Part shown: in pieces, positions 16,082 through 23,421 of the stretch | How positions within the stretch are numbered: position 1 is the first letter of the stretch | Layout of the letters: each line of letters begins with the position of its first letter | DNA from: a bacterium | GTDB lineage: Bacteria > Cyanobacteriota > Sericytochromatia > S15B-MN24 > VGJW01 | Assembly (NCBI GenBank): GCA_021781555.1 | Contig: JAJXWQ010000032.1 | Location: 1-32,500 of the forward strand | Length of the DNA stretch: 32,500 nucleotides | Direction of reading: 5' to 3' | Position numbers and translations under genes: made by a program | The notes under the pieces: model-generated | The model's database searches: none | What the model saw: the letters and a program-made list of their open reading frames with translations, nothing else | Told to the model about the DNA's origin: nothing

Positions 16082-16612
16082 TCAGGGTAGATCCCGCGGA
16101 TCGCTCTTGTGGGCGATCTCGGTCTGCTCGGGAGCCAGGGTGACGCGGAAGAGCGGGGACTCTTTCTCGCCGGGTTCGGCCACCCCGACGCGGTACCGGT
16201 ACACCATCTGCCGGCCGAGCCATGCCGCGTAGCCGAGAAGAACGTTGCCCGCCACCGTCAGGCCGAAGGTGAGGTTGAACATCCCCCCCGCCCCGGAGCG
16301 GTACACGATCATCAAGACGATGTCCGCCACCAGGGTTGCGAGCGCCAGGCCGTTGAGCGCCATGTGGGCGATACCCAGGCGCGGTACCAGGAGGCGTCCG
16401 GTCGTCGCGTAGTCCCAGAGCCCGGGACCGATCGCCACGAACATGCCGACCACCCCGAAGATGAGGCTCCAGAACGTCATCCCCCACCAGAACGGCACGC
16501 GGGTGGCGAGATAGATGCAGTCCGCGATCAGGGCGACGAGGGCCGAGCCGATCGGGTAGTGGACCAGGGCGGGGTGCAAGGGATGCCTCGCCACGACCAT
16601 TCCGCTCTTCAT
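16082..16612 (-). CDS. DUF2231-family membrane protein
   Basis: A 176-aa integral membrane protein. The N-terminal HPLHPALVHYPIG is the signature of the DUF2231 (YwiC/cytochrome-b561-like) family, with histidines positioned as in possible haem-binding relatives. Four hydrophobic segments follow: ALVALIADCIYLATRV, FWSLIFGVVGMFVAIGPGLWDY, MALNGLALATLVADIVLMIVY and LTFGLTVAGNVLLGYAAWLG, then a polar C-terminal tail of about 40 residues. The ATG at 16612 is preceded by GAGGAG eight bases upstream. No function is established for the family. Neighbours (thioesterase upstream, lipoprotein downstream) give no pathway. The 124 bases between its stop and repeat copy 1 hold nothing I can identify. Confidence 0.85.
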   Translation of the reverse strand: MKSGMVVARHPLHPALVHYPIGSALVALIADCIYLATRVPFWWGMTFWSLIFGVVGMFVAIGPGLWDYATTGRLLVPRLGIAHMALNGLALATLVADIVLMIVYRSGAGGMFNLTFGLTVAGNVLLGYAAWLGRQMVYRYRVGVAEPGEKESPLFRVTLAPEQTEIAHKSDPRDLP

Positions 16613-16657
16613 CGCGGTCGCTCCTCGGCCGATGGCCGTTCTCCAACCTTACGGGCG

Positions 16658-16679
16658 CCTCTCGACTCGGGTCGAGAGG
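16658..16679. other. Perfect 9-bp hairpin upstream of DUF2231 gene
   Basis: CCTCTCGAC-TCGG-GTCGAGAGG. It lies 45 bases before the DUF2231 start and about 120 after the thioesterase stop. There is no U-tract, so this could be a 5'-leader hairpin or a weak terminator of the upstream gene. Confidence 0.55.
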
Positions 16680-16753
16680 GGTTCCCTCGAATGTGATCCG
16701 GGAAGCGCATGATGTCTTCGTGCGATCGCTCCCAACTTGCTTGCGTGCCAGCG

Positions 16754-16806
16754 GGAGTGGGCCCGAGGATCCAATCGGGGACCCGTTCAAACTGCAAAAG
16801 GCCTAG
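16754..16806. repeat. Family-1 repeat, shortened copy 3
   Basis: The right-end 23 bases, CCCGTTCAAACTG followed by CAAAAGGCCT, are identical to the full copies. The left part (GGGCCCGAGGATCCAATCGGGG) is a diverged form lacking the central hairpin. The right border, CCTAG, contains the minus-strand TAG stop (16803-16805) of the thioesterase gene. Confidence 0.75.
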
Positions 16807-17258
16807 GCGCCCGGGGAGCGCAGTTTTTCCCAGCTCTCGCCGAACTTTTCCTGCCACCGCTCGCCGAGATCCACGAAGACCCCCTTCGCCTCGGCGCTCA
16901 CGCGGCCGTCCGGCAGGAGGATCTCGGCGGCCGTCCGGATGGAACGGTTGCCCTTGCCCGTGATCCGCGCCCGGACGACCAGGGGAACCCCCAGGGGGGT
17001 GGGGATGAGGAAGTTCGACTCGAATCTGGCGGCCAGGGCCCGGTGGCCGGCGCGCCAGACGGACCAGCCCATGGCCTCGTCCAGTACCGCCATCAGGCTG
17101 CCCCCGTGCGCATGGCCGGGCGCCCCCGCGCAGCGCTGGGTGAGGGTGATCTCGGCGCGGATCGTGCCGTCATCCTCGGTGAAGTAACGGGCACCTTCTG
17201 GATGGTTTTCGACGGGACCGCAGGTGAAGCACGGGCCGTGCCAGGGGAGCCTTTCCAT
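16803..17258 (-). CDS. Hotdog-fold thioesterase (PaaI/4HBT-like)
   Basis: A 151-aa cytosolic acyl-CoA thioesterase-like protein. The active-site helix region is GHAHGGSLMAVLDEAMGW (about 47-64), with HGG and the downstream acidic residue in the usual PaaI positions. Strands FESNFLIPTPLGVPLVVRARI and SIRTAAEILLPDGRVSAEAKGVFVDL complete the fold. An N-terminal CFTCG pair precedes the domain. The substrate cannot be read from sequence. The ATG at 17258 has no ribosome site and sits six bases after an extended -10 (TGCTATACC), suggesting a leaderless mRNA. It is divergent from the methyltransferase gene, 45 bases apart. Confidence 0.85.
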   Translation of the reverse strand: MERLPWHGPCFTCGPVENHPEGARYFTEDDGTIRAEITLTQRCAGAPGHAHGGSLMAVLDEAMGWSVWRAGHRALAARFESNFLIPTPLGVPLVVRARITGKGNRSIRTAAEILLPDGRVSAEAKGVFVDLGERWQEKFGESWEKLRSPGA

Positions 17259-17264
17259 GCCATC

Positions 17265-17273
17265 GGTATAGCA
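17265..17273 (-). promoter_or_regulatory. Extended -10, probably driving a leaderless thioesterase mRNA
   Basis: On the minus strand TGCTATACC ends six bases before the thioesterase ATG, so transcription should begin at or next to the A of the start codon. The plus strand of the same spot reads TATAGC, a possible -10 for the divergent methyltransferase. A palindrome GGCCCGGTCGGGCC (17283-17296) lies between this site and the methyltransferase start. Confidence 0.45.
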
Positions 17274-17303
17274 CAGTTACCCGGCCCGGTCGGGCCCGGT
17301 AAG

Positions 17304-18059
17304 ATGGGTACCGCAATGCAAGAGCAGGCCATCGCCGGCCGGGTCCTGATCCAGGCCGACGCCCTCGAGGCTGCCCGCAGCCTCGAGCCGGGAGCGGTCG
17401 ATCTCATCTACCTGGATCCGCCCTTTGCTTCCGGTCGGATCCACCAGGCGCGCGCGGCGGCTTTTTGCGACGTCTGGGCCTCTCTCGAGGACTACCTGGC
17501 CTGGTTGGTTCCGATTCTCGAAGCTTCCCGGGACTGCCTGGCGGACTCCGGCAGCCTCTACGTTCACCTGGACTGGCGAGCTTCTCACTACGTCAAGGTC
17601 GAGCTCGATCGGATCTTCGGTCGCGACTGCTTTCTCAACCACATCGTCTGGCTCTATGGCCTGGGCGGCTCATCGCCGCGCTACTGGCCGCGCAAGCACG
17701 ACGACATCCTGTGGTATGCGCGGCGGCCCGACGGCCAGTACTTCGTGCCCGCCCAGGTTCCGGCGCGTTCCCGGCGCATGCGGGGCCAGAGCAAGAAGAT
17801 GCCCGACTTCTGGGACGTTGCGGCCCTCAACAACATGGCAGCCGAGCGCCTGGGCTACCCGACCCAGAAGCCCGAGGCCCTCCTCGAACTCATCATCGAG
17901 AGCTCTTGCCCCCCCGGCGGGCTGGTCGCGGATTTCTTCGCCGGAAGCGGAACGACCTGCGCGGTCGCACGCAAGCTGGGCCGGCGCTACTTCGGTTCCG
18001 ATCTCTCGGCCGCTGCCGTGGCGCTGGCTCGCGCCCGTCTCGGCGAGCCGACCAGCTGA
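17304..18059 (+). CDS. DNA (N4-cytosine/N6-adenine) methyltransferase, beta class
   Basis: SAM-dependent DNA methylase of 251 aa. The catalytic motif IV, LIYLDPPF (DPPF at 38-41), comes before the SAM-binding motif I, DFFAGSGTTCAVA (F212-T218), the order of beta-class enzymes. Also seen: HLDWRASHYVKVELDRIFG, LWLYGLGG, YWPRKHDDILWYA and YPTQKPEALLELII, typical of the family. DPPF does not distinguish adenine from cytosine targets. No restriction enzyme is adjacent, so it is an orphan in this window. The start is uncertain: ATG 17304 or ATG 17316, neither with a good ribosome site. GC and codon use look like the surroundings. Confidence 0.93.
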   Translation: MGTAMQEQAIAGRVLIQADALEAARSLEPGAVDLIYLDPPFASGRIHQARAAAFCDVWASLEDYLAWLVPILEASRDCLADSGSLYVHLDWRASHYVKVELDRIFGRDCFLNHIVWLYGLGGSSPRYWPRKHDDILWYARRPDGQYFVPAQVPARSRRMRGQSKKMPDFWDVAALNNMAAERLGYPTQKPEALLELIIESSCPPGGLVADFFAGSGTTCAVARKLGRRYFGSDLSAAAVALARARLGEPTS

Positions 18060-18129
18060 CGGCCCCGAGGCGCGCTCGCGTGCCCACCAAAAGAGCGACC
18101 GCGCCGTCTGGGCTGACGGCGCGGATCAG

Positions 18130-18211
18130 TGCCGAGGACGAGACTTGAACTCGTACGCCTTTCGGCACACGCCCCTCAAACGTGCGCGTCTGCCAGTTCC
18201 GCCACCTCGGC
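18130..18211 (-). tRNA. tRNA-Leu (GAG)
   Basis: A complete 82-nt class II tRNA. The acceptor stem is GCCGAGG/CCTCGGC with discriminator A; the D arm contains GGAACTGGCAGAC; the anticodon stem CACGT/GCGTG closes the loop TTGAGGG, giving anticodon GAG; the long variable arm is TGCCGAAAGGCG; the T arm is ACGAG-TTCAAGT-CTCGT. The 3' CCA is not encoded and must be added. It closely resembles bacterial tRNA-Leu(GAG). Confidence 0.96.
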
Positions 18212-18222
18212 GCGGAAGTCTC

Positions 18223-18251
18223 ATTATCCGGATCCTCGCTCGGGCTGTCAA
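18223..18251 (-). promoter_or_regulatory. Near-consensus promoter of tRNA-Leu
   Basis: On the minus strand: TTGACA, 17 bases, GATAAT, with the -10 eleven bases before the tRNA 5' end. It has a perfect -35 and ideal spacing. No discriminable regulatory site overlaps it. Confidence 0.85.
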
Positions 18252-18369
18252 TGCGCACGTCCGCATCCGGCGGTGTGGCGCATGGCTCTGGCCAAAATGA
18301 CCGATCGCCGCCGGAGATCCGGCGGGTATGATCTTCGCCAGTCTCATGTTTCAGACGGAGCCAATCCTC

Positions 18370-18945
18370 ATGCGACTTCGCTGCCGGCGGGCGGCCGTCC
18401 GCGTGGCTCTCTCGGTGCTGCTCGCGGGAATTGCGGCTCCCGCGTGGGCCTCGACTCTGCCCGCTGCCGACTTTCGACCGGGGGCCCGCACCCTGGGAAT
18501 CGGGCTGGGATTCGGGGGCGGCGTGTCCTTCGACGACGCCTTCGCGCCGAGCTGGCTGGGCGGCGGGTCGGTCTCGTGGCTTGCCTCGCCACCCATCGGC
18601 GAGCGCTTCGACGTGCACCTGCTCTACCAGTTCATCAACGGCGGCCGATCCGGGCTCTCGATCGCCGGCATCGTGGGGCTGTGGGCCGACACCGGGATCA
18701 AGGGCGGGCCGTTCCCCTCCATGCCTCCCCTGGAGACCGGATTCGGGCTGGCCTATCCCTTGACCCCGAACCTGGTCGGGCGCTTGAACCTCGTGGTGCC
18801 GCTCTTCAACCCGACCCGTCCCTTCGACGTCTTCGGCGGGCCGGCCGCGGGCCTCGAGGTCAGCTACCGATTCCACCCGGGCCTCGAGGCCACGCTGGGG
18901 CTGAACGGCGAAGGCAACCTCCTCGGCCTGCGCATGTCCTTCTGA
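18370..18945 (+). CDS. Putative secreted/outer-membrane beta-barrel protein
   Basis: A 191-aa exported protein. The signal peptide is MRLRCRRAAVRVALSVLLAG with cleavage near APAWAS. The mature part is strand- and glycine-rich (LGIGLGFGGGVSF, GGGSVSWLASPP, FDVHLLYQFINGG, LSIAGIVGLWADTGIKGG, GLEVSYRFHPGLEATLGLNG) and ends in LLGLRMSF, a terminal phenylalanine as in many outer-membrane barrels. ATG 18370 has GGAG nine bases upstream. The family is not recognised; the barrel assignment rests on pattern and diderm context. The gene stands alone, divergent from tRNA-Leu. Confidence 0.7.
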   Translation: MRLRCRRAAVRVALSVLLAGIAAPAWASTLPAADFRPGARTLGIGLGFGGGVSFDDAFAPSWLGGGSVSWLASPPIGERFDVHLLYQFINGGRSGLSIAGIVGLWADTGIKGGPFPSMPPLETGFGLAYPLTPNLVGRLNLVVPLFNPTRPFDVFGGPAAGLEVSYRFHPGLEATLGLNGEGNLLGLRMSF

Positions 18946-18955
18946 TCGACGGGAT

Positions 18956-18985
18956 CGGGCCCGAGGAGTCGAACGGAATCCGTTG
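18956..18985. repeat. Family-1 repeat, short degenerate copy
   Basis: GATCGGGCCCGAGGAGTCGA matches GATCGAGCCCGATGAGTCAA of the full copies at 16 of 20 positions and is followed by AACGGAATCCGTT, a minimal version of the closing hairpin. It sits ten bases after the stop of the barrel-like gene. Confidence 0.5.
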
Positions 18986-18999
18986 CAGGCGAGGACGCT

Positions 19000-20268
19000 C
19001 TACTCCTCGAGCGCTTCGGTGGCCACTTCGTTCCCGGTCGCCGCGGCCGGGGCCTGCGCGGAATCTTCCCGTGGCTCCTGCGTGGCCCCGGGCTGGCCGG
19101 CCTGGACCGGCACCTTGTGGGCAGTCAGCTGTTCGCGGGTGATTTCCTTGCCGCGAACGGTGGTCTTGCCCTCTTCGAGGAACGACTTGACCCGGGCCAT
19201 GTCCTCGTTGAGCGCGTGATGGGGATCGGTGCCGGTCAGCCAGGCCACGGCGTGGCCCAGCAGGCCAAAGGGCGGATGGTAGGACAGCTTGATGTCGATG
19301 CGGGTCCCGCCCGCAGGGGTGGGATCCAGGCGTACCGACTCGATGATGCCGATCTCCGCGCCCGGGAGGCTCTCCCACTCGAGGAGGTGTTCGGCTTCCT
19401 CCCGCACGAGGAGGGCATCGTATTCGAGATCGAGTCCGAGGGGTCCCGGAACGACCCAGTGGTAGTGCTGATTGCCGAGGTTCCTGACCTCGAGCACGTG
19501 GGCCATCACGCGGGGGTGGTCCTCGGCATCCTTGAAGAACTGCCAGACCTCGGAGATCGGGGCGTCGATCTCGAAGGTCTTCTGGAAGTCGACCAGGCGA
19601 CGCCCGGCACCGATGCCCAAGGCCCGCAGGACCGGCTGGTTCGAGACCGCCCTGGAGATGAGGGTCGCACCGGCGGCCGCCGGGAGCGCGGCTCCGACCC
19701 CTCGGCGCAGCAGCGCCCTCGTCACCAGGGCTGCCCCGGCCAGGCCGACCAGCACCCGGGTCGTGGGCGACCAGCGATCCTGCAAGATGTCCGGCCGCAG
19801 GCCGCGCCGAGGCGCCCCGCCCTGCAAGGCGGGCACGTCTTCGGCCCAGCGGTGGGCTTCCATCCGGCTCTCGACGTCCATCACCCCGGGGGTGGCGCGG
19901 ACGGCGCGCAGGATGCCGACGATCTCGTCCTCCAGGATGGGCCCCGAAAGGGCCACCCGCCCGTTCGAGACCGCGATGGCGATCGCGTGCGGGTGGGAGA
20001 CGTAGCGACCGATGCGCGATCGGATCCGCAGCGCGAGAATGTCGTCCGCAACCTGGCCTCCCGGCGAGCGCAGGCGTGCGACGACGCCTTCCAGTCGGTG
20101 GCTCATGTCTCGGGCCGTGATGCCTACGGCGCGATCGGCCCTTGCCGCCGTGTGAATGACCTTGTTGCGTGCCACGGCGCGGCGGGTCCGGCCGCGGTCA
20201 GGATCCAGGACGTACATCAGCACCAGGCCGATGCCGATGCCGCCAGCCAGGCTCTGTCCCTTGTTCAC
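19000..20268 (-). CDS. BON-domain / SRPBCC fusion membrane protein
   Basis: A 422-aa multidomain protein. A short hydrophobic N-terminus (GQSLAGGIGIGLVLMYVLDPDRGRTRR) is a likely anchor. A BON domain follows at about 75-150 (LRIRSRIGRYVSHPHAIAIAV, VALSGPIL, VRATPGVMDVESRM), then a hydrophobic segment at about 165-215 (TTRVLVGLAGAALVTRALLRR, GAALPAAAGATLISRAV) like the YgaP/DUF2892 type, then an SRPBCC/COQ10-START-like domain at about 230-370 (FQKTFEIDAPISEVWQFFKD, VRLDPTPAGGTRIDIKLSYH), and a disordered tail. GTG 20268 has GGAGG six bases upstream. The ligand of the START-like cavity is unknown. The same BON-TM-SRPBCC layout occurs in proteins of several phyla, usually annotated only as SRPBCC family. 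Confidence 0.82.
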   Translation of the reverse strand: MNKGQSLAGGIGIGLVLMYVLDPDRGRTRRAVARNKVIHTAARADRAVGITARDMSHRLEGVVARLRSPGGQVADDILALRIRSRIGRYVSHPHAIAIAVSNGRVALSGPILEDEIVGILRAVRATPGVMDVESRMEAHRWAEDVPALQGGAPRRGLRPDILQDRWSPTTRVLVGLAGAALVTRALLRRGVGAALPAAAGATLISRAVSNQPVLRALGIGAGRRLVDFQKTFEIDAPISEVWQFFKDAEDHPRVMAHVLEVRNLGNQHYHWVVPGPLGLDLEYDALLVREEAEHLLEWESLPGAEIGIIESVRLDPTPAGGTRIDIKLSYHPPFGLLGHAVAWLTGTDPHHALNEDMARVKSFLEEGKTTVRGKEITREQLTAHKVPVQAGQPGATQEPREDSAQAPAAATGNEVATEALEE

Positions 20269-20465
20269 CGGCCACCTCCGAGTTGACACGCCAATGGCGT
20301 CGCCCGCAGGGAGTTTACCGATCTGCTCTGCACGGGCAACGTGCACCCGGCTGATCAGCTCTGTCTTGCGGCGAGGTAGCCTGGTCGGGCCAGCTTGCCG
20401 CGGATCTCGGGAACGAGTGACCGGTGGCCTTGCTCCTGGGAGCCACAATGGCCTAGGATGCCCCC

Positions 20466-20897
20466 ATGGACGCGCCACCCGCCGCTTTGGCACCGCAACC
20501 GCCCGTTGCGGCCATCGTGGCGGCGAGCCCGACACGGATCCCGGTGCGAGCGATGGCCCGTCCGGCGTCGGGTTCCGGGGTTCTGGTCCTGGCCATCCGG
20601 CCTGGCGGCAACCCGCTGGCCCTGATCCCCCGCCACAACCCGCTGATCGCCATGGGGCTCTCGCTCGCGGTCAACGGCCTCGGTCAGTTCTACAACGGCG
20701 ATGCGTCCAAGGGCTGGTGGATGCTGGGCTCGTGGCTAGTCTATCCGGCGGCCTGGGGGCTCGACAGCCTCCTCCAGACGGGCTACTTCCGGGCCGGCGC
20801 TCTTGTCCTCGAGCTCGGCGTGAAGGGGTATTCGGCCTACGATGCCTACCAGTCAGCGGCGGCCTACCGGCGCGCACACCCAGGAGGTTCCAGATGA
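20466..20897 (+). CDS. Small membrane protein, TM2/DUF5683-like
   Basis: A 143-aa protein. After a 60-residue variable N-terminus comes NPLIAMGLSLAVNGLGQFYN (GQFYNGDASKGWWML is the typical turn), then hydrophobic WLVYPAAWGLDSLL and a further segment, GALVLELGVKGYSAYDAY. This resembles TM2/DUF5683 membrane proteins of unknown function. Its stop overlaps the next gene's ATG by four bases (ATGA), so it is the first of a three-gene coupled unit. The 197-base gap upstream holds no clear promoter motif. Confidence 0.75.
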   Translation: MDAPPAALAPQPPVAAIVAASPTRIPVRAMARPASGSGVLVLAIRPGGNPLALIPRHNPLIAMGLSLAVNGLGQFYNGDASKGWWMLGSWLVYPAAWGLDSLLQTGYFRAGALVLELGVKGYSAYDAYQSAAAYRRAHPGGSR

Positions 20898-22090
20898 AGC
20901 GACTCGCAGCCATCCCGCTGACCGCCGGGGCGGCGGCCACCGTGGCCGTTCTGATGCTGGCCGGTCCGGCCCACGCTGCCGCCTCGTTGTGGGGCTACTC
21001 CGGCCTGGCTTTGATGCCCACCGGAGCGGTGCTGCAGCCGGGACACTACCGGATCTCGGGTGAACCCACGATCCTGGATTCGGACTTCCTGTGCCCGCTT
21101 TCCCTGTCGGCTGGGATCGTGCGGGGGCTCGAGGTGACGCTCGACTACCCGGGCCGCTGGGGGGCCGGTCCGGCCCTGACGGGCAGCGCCATCTACCAGC
21201 TCGTCGGCTCGACGCCCGAAAACCCGACCCGGGTTGCCATCGGACTCACCAATCTTGCGCTCGGGACGCTGACCGTGCCCGGTTCGACCAATCCCAGCTT
21301 CGTGTCGCCCAACAACCTCTTCATGGTGGTCTCCCGCGACGTCGATGTTCCCATCTCCGGCCAGCTGCGCAACATCGCGAGCCTTCACCTGGGATTCACG
21401 GGCGCTGCGCTGTCCTGGCCGTTCGTGAACCTGGATTCTCGCGTCATGGCCGGTCTCGAGCTGCCGGTCTCCGATGCCCTGGATCTCTATGGCGAGTACT
21501 TCGGACCTTCGTCGCAGTCCGGTCAGTTCTTCGACGTCGGCCTGCGCCTATCTGCCATGCCGGGGCTTGACCTGGACGTTGCCAGCATCGGGGAGCCGGG
21601 GCTATCGCCGACCGAGCGGGCGTATGCGCTGGGGGTGGCCTACAGCGGCCAGTGGCCGCTCTTCGGGAGGCCAGCCAGGAGCGTCGCCGGCGTTCCCGGT
21701 GCGCTCGCGGACTCCCTGGCGGCCCGGCGCCGTCTTGCGAGGCCCGAGACCGTCGCCGGGCTGGCTCCGCCGCCAGCTCCGCTGGCGACCTTGTACGGAC
21801 GGATCACCGACTCCACCGGGGCTCCGCTGGCCGGCGCCGACGTGGGCGTGGTCGAACTGGATCGCTGGAGCCAGGCGACCGGGATCGGCGACTACTTCGT
21901 CGACTCGATCCCGAAGGGGGCCTACACCCTGGCCGTCCGGAATGGCGCGCAGGGCATCGTCGCCACGCGTTCGATCCAGATCGGGGCCACCGGGCCGATC
22001 GAGGAGGATGTCCGCGTTCCGACCCCCGGCACGCTGGCGGAAGGCTCCCACCCGGCACAGGGGCCGGACCTTCAGGTCAAGGGTTCGTGA
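20894..22090 (+). CDS. Exported barrel-like protein with carboxypeptidase-regulatory domain
   Basis: A 398-aa protein. The signal peptide MKRLAAIPLTAGAAATVAVL ends near GPAHAA. Residues about 30-270 are strand-rich with alternating hydrophobics (ASLWGYSGLALMPTGAVL, GHYRISGEPTI, IVRGLEVTLDYPGRWG, FVNLDSRVMAGLELPVSDALDLYGEYF, QFFDVGLRLSAM), resembling YjbH-like or other outer-membrane barrels. Residues about 310-375 form a CarboxypepD_reg-like Ig fold (LYGRITDSTGAPLAGADVGV, GIGDYFVDSIPKGAYTLAVRN). ATG 20894 has GGAGG six bases upstream. It overlaps both neighbours by four bases or fewer, so all three are likely made together. Function unknown; a surface or export role is inferred. Confidence 0.75.
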   Translation: MKRLAAIPLTAGAAATVAVLMLAGPAHAAASLWGYSGLALMPTGAVLQPGHYRISGEPTILDSDFLCPLSLSAGIVRGLEVTLDYPGRWGAGPALTGSAIYQLVGSTPENPTRVAIGLTNLALGTLTVPGSTNPSFVSPNNLFMVVSRDVDVPISGQLRNIASLHLGFTGAALSWPFVNLDSRVMAGLELPVSDALDLYGEYFGPSSQSGQFFDVGLRLSAMPGLDLDVASIGEPGLSPTERAYALGVAYSGQWPLFGRPARSVAGVPGALADSLAARRRLARPETVAGLAPPPAPLATLYGRITDSTGAPLAGADVGVVELDRWSQATGIGDYFVDSIPKGAYTLAVRNGAQGIVATRSIQIGATGPIEEDVRVPTPGTLAEGSHPAQGPDLQVKGS

Positions 22091-22458
22091 CGCGCCGGCC
22101 CGTCTCGACACCGGTACGAGCTCTGGCGGCGTCCAGCTACATCTTTCCCGTCGCCATTTTCCTGCTGGCCGTGCCCACCTACCGGCAGGTCCGGCTCATC
22201 CGGGTCCACGCCCTGGTCTCGGTCATCCTGGGCCTGGTCGTGTTTGCGGCCGTGGCCGTGCTCGGGCACATCACGGTCTTCGCCCTTTCGTTGTTCGTGG
22301 GGCTGCTCTTGACCCTGGCCATCGCCGGCTACTTCGGTGTGGCCGGCTGGGGTGCTTTCAGGGCCTATCAGGGCCGCGAGCCTCCGATTCCTGCCCTGGT
22401 CGATCTGGCCCGCCGGATCGACAAGCTGTCGAACCGTCCACGTTCTCGCCGGTCGTGA
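22087..22458 (+). CDS. Small integral membrane protein (123 aa)
   Basis: Not recognised beyond being a membrane protein. GTG 22087 overlaps the previous stop (GTGA), implying coupled translation. Three hydrophobic segments: ALAASSYIFPVAIFLLAVP, VHALVSVILGLVVFAAVAVL and VFALSLFVGLLLTLAIAGYFG, then a basic cytoplasmic tail (RRIDKLSNRPRSRRS). The pattern is like DUF4870-type proteins. It is the third gene of the 20466-22458 unit. Its stop codon is the first codon of family-2 repeat copy B. Confidence 0.7.
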   Translation: MTRRPVSTPVRALAASSYIFPVAIFLLAVPTYRQVRLIRVHALVSVILGLVVFAAVAVLGHITVFALSLFVGLLLTLAIAGYFGVAGWGAFRAYQGREPPIPALVDLARRIDKLSNRPRSRRS

Positions 22459-22582
22459 GCTGAGGGGGGGCGGGGGTTTTCTCCCTCGCAGGGCTCGGGC
22501 AGTGACTCGAGGGAACCCGCCGGTTCCCTCGAACTCTCTCCGGCAGCGGGCAAGCTGCTGCGTCGCTCGGCCTTCGAGGTGG
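22456..22582 (+). repeat. Family-2 structured intergenic repeat, copy B
   Basis: Shares with copy A, in the same order, TGAGCTG, GGGGGT, CTCCCTCGC, GCTCGGGCAG, CGGGCAAGCTGCTGCG and GCTCGGC-N3-CGAGGTGG. Its central hairpin, TCGAGGGAACC (22507-22517) - CGCC - GGTTCCCTCGA (22522-22532), is a perfect 11-bp stem of different sequence from copy A. Confidence 0.75.
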
Positions 22583-22640
22583 GGAGCGTTTGAGTCGGGA
22601 GGATGCTGTCGGCGGGATGGCTGGCGGCGGTATGGCTGGC

Positions 22641-22665
22641 GGCGGGGGTTTTCTCCCTGGCAGGG
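22641..22665 (+). repeat. Partial direct repeat of copy B's left end
   Basis: GGCGGGGGTTTTCTCCCT-[G]-GCAGGG matches 22469-22493 at 24 of 25 positions. It is followed by short hairpins (CGGACG-CTT-CGTCCG at 22696-22710 and GCCGCC/GGCGGC just before the lipoprotein start). The spacer between the two copies also holds two units of ATGGCTGGCGGCGG. The 288-base gap 22459-22746 is therefore mostly repeat-derived. Confidence 0.65.
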
Positions 22666-22746
22666 GGACCCGCCGAAACCGAGAAAAACACCGGCCGGAC
22701 GCTTCGTCCGAAACGTCCAGGCCGCCCTGGCGGCTCGGGCGCTAGC

Positions 22747-23421
22747 ATGGCAGCTGTGACCGTACGGTTCGGGAAGCTCGCGCTGGCCCTGGCCCTGGCC
22801 CTGGCCGGCTGTGCGCGCCACCCGGTGCCATTCGTGGCGCTGTCGGGGACCCTCACGCTGCCCGTGCCCGAGTCGCTGGCCCTGGATGGCGCGTCGATCT
22901 CGATCGTCTCGCTGTCCGGAACCCTGGCTCGCCTCGGCGCGACGACTGCCCGCCAGACCCTTGCCGCGACGCCCGCCCAGCCCGCCAAGGGTAGCTATGC
23001 GCTCGAGGTCGACGCCAGCTCGCTGCCCGCCGCCCCCACCTTCTTTCTCGTGCAGCTCGACAACCCCGAGCCGGCTCCCTGGAACGGGCCGATTCTCGAG
23101 GCCGCCGTCGCGCTTTCCCGGCCACCCGGGGCCGGGCCAGACCTTGGTGGCGTCGAGGTCGACCTCGATGCCACCAGCAGCGCGGCCGCGATGGCCTTGC
23201 AGTACCGGCAAGGGCTCTCGGTTGCCCTGGATCCCGCGCGCATCGCTCCGGTCGCCCTCGCCTCCTACCTGGGCGGCAAGACGAGCGTGGCCTTCGATTT
23301 CGCGGCGGCCTTCGTCAGGTACACGACGGGGCAGACCCGCACCGCGCCCTGCGATTCGGCTGCCATCGCCCGCGAGGCCAGCCAGGCCCTGCCCACGGAT
23401 CTGGCCACGGTGTCACGCTAG
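22747..23421 (+). CDS. Putative lipoprotein (224 aa)
   Basis: The N-terminus VRFGKLALALALALAGC carries a perfect lipobox (LAGC, Cys at about 22), so the protein is lipid-anchored. The mature part has a strand-rich segment resembling an Ig or carbohydrate-type fold (PFVALSGTLTLPVPESL, ASISIVSLSGTLARLG, YALEVDASSLPAAPTFFLVQLD), then helical AAMALQYRQGLSVALDP and SYLGGKTSVAFDFAAAFVRY. No family is recognised. ATG 22747 has a weak ribosome site within a GC hairpin. Further upstream in-frame starts run through repeat sequence and are rejected. A full family-1 repeat begins immediately after its TAG stop. Confidence 0.7.
   Translation: MAAVTVRFGKLALALALALAGCARHPVPFVALSGTLTLPVPESLALDGASISIVSLSGTLARLGATTARQTLAATPAQPAKGSYALEVDASSLPAAPTFFLVQLDNPEPAPWNGPILEAAVALSRPPGAGPDLGGVEVDLDATSSAAAMALQYRQGLSVALDPARIAPVALASYLGGKTSVAFDFAAAFVRYTTGQTRTAPCDSAAIAREASQALPTDLATVSR

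Noticed and set aside
15981-16232. 83-codon plus-strand frame beginning in an AT-richer patch
   Set aside because: Most of it runs antisense to the DUF2231 gene, and it has no ribosome site or recognisable fold.
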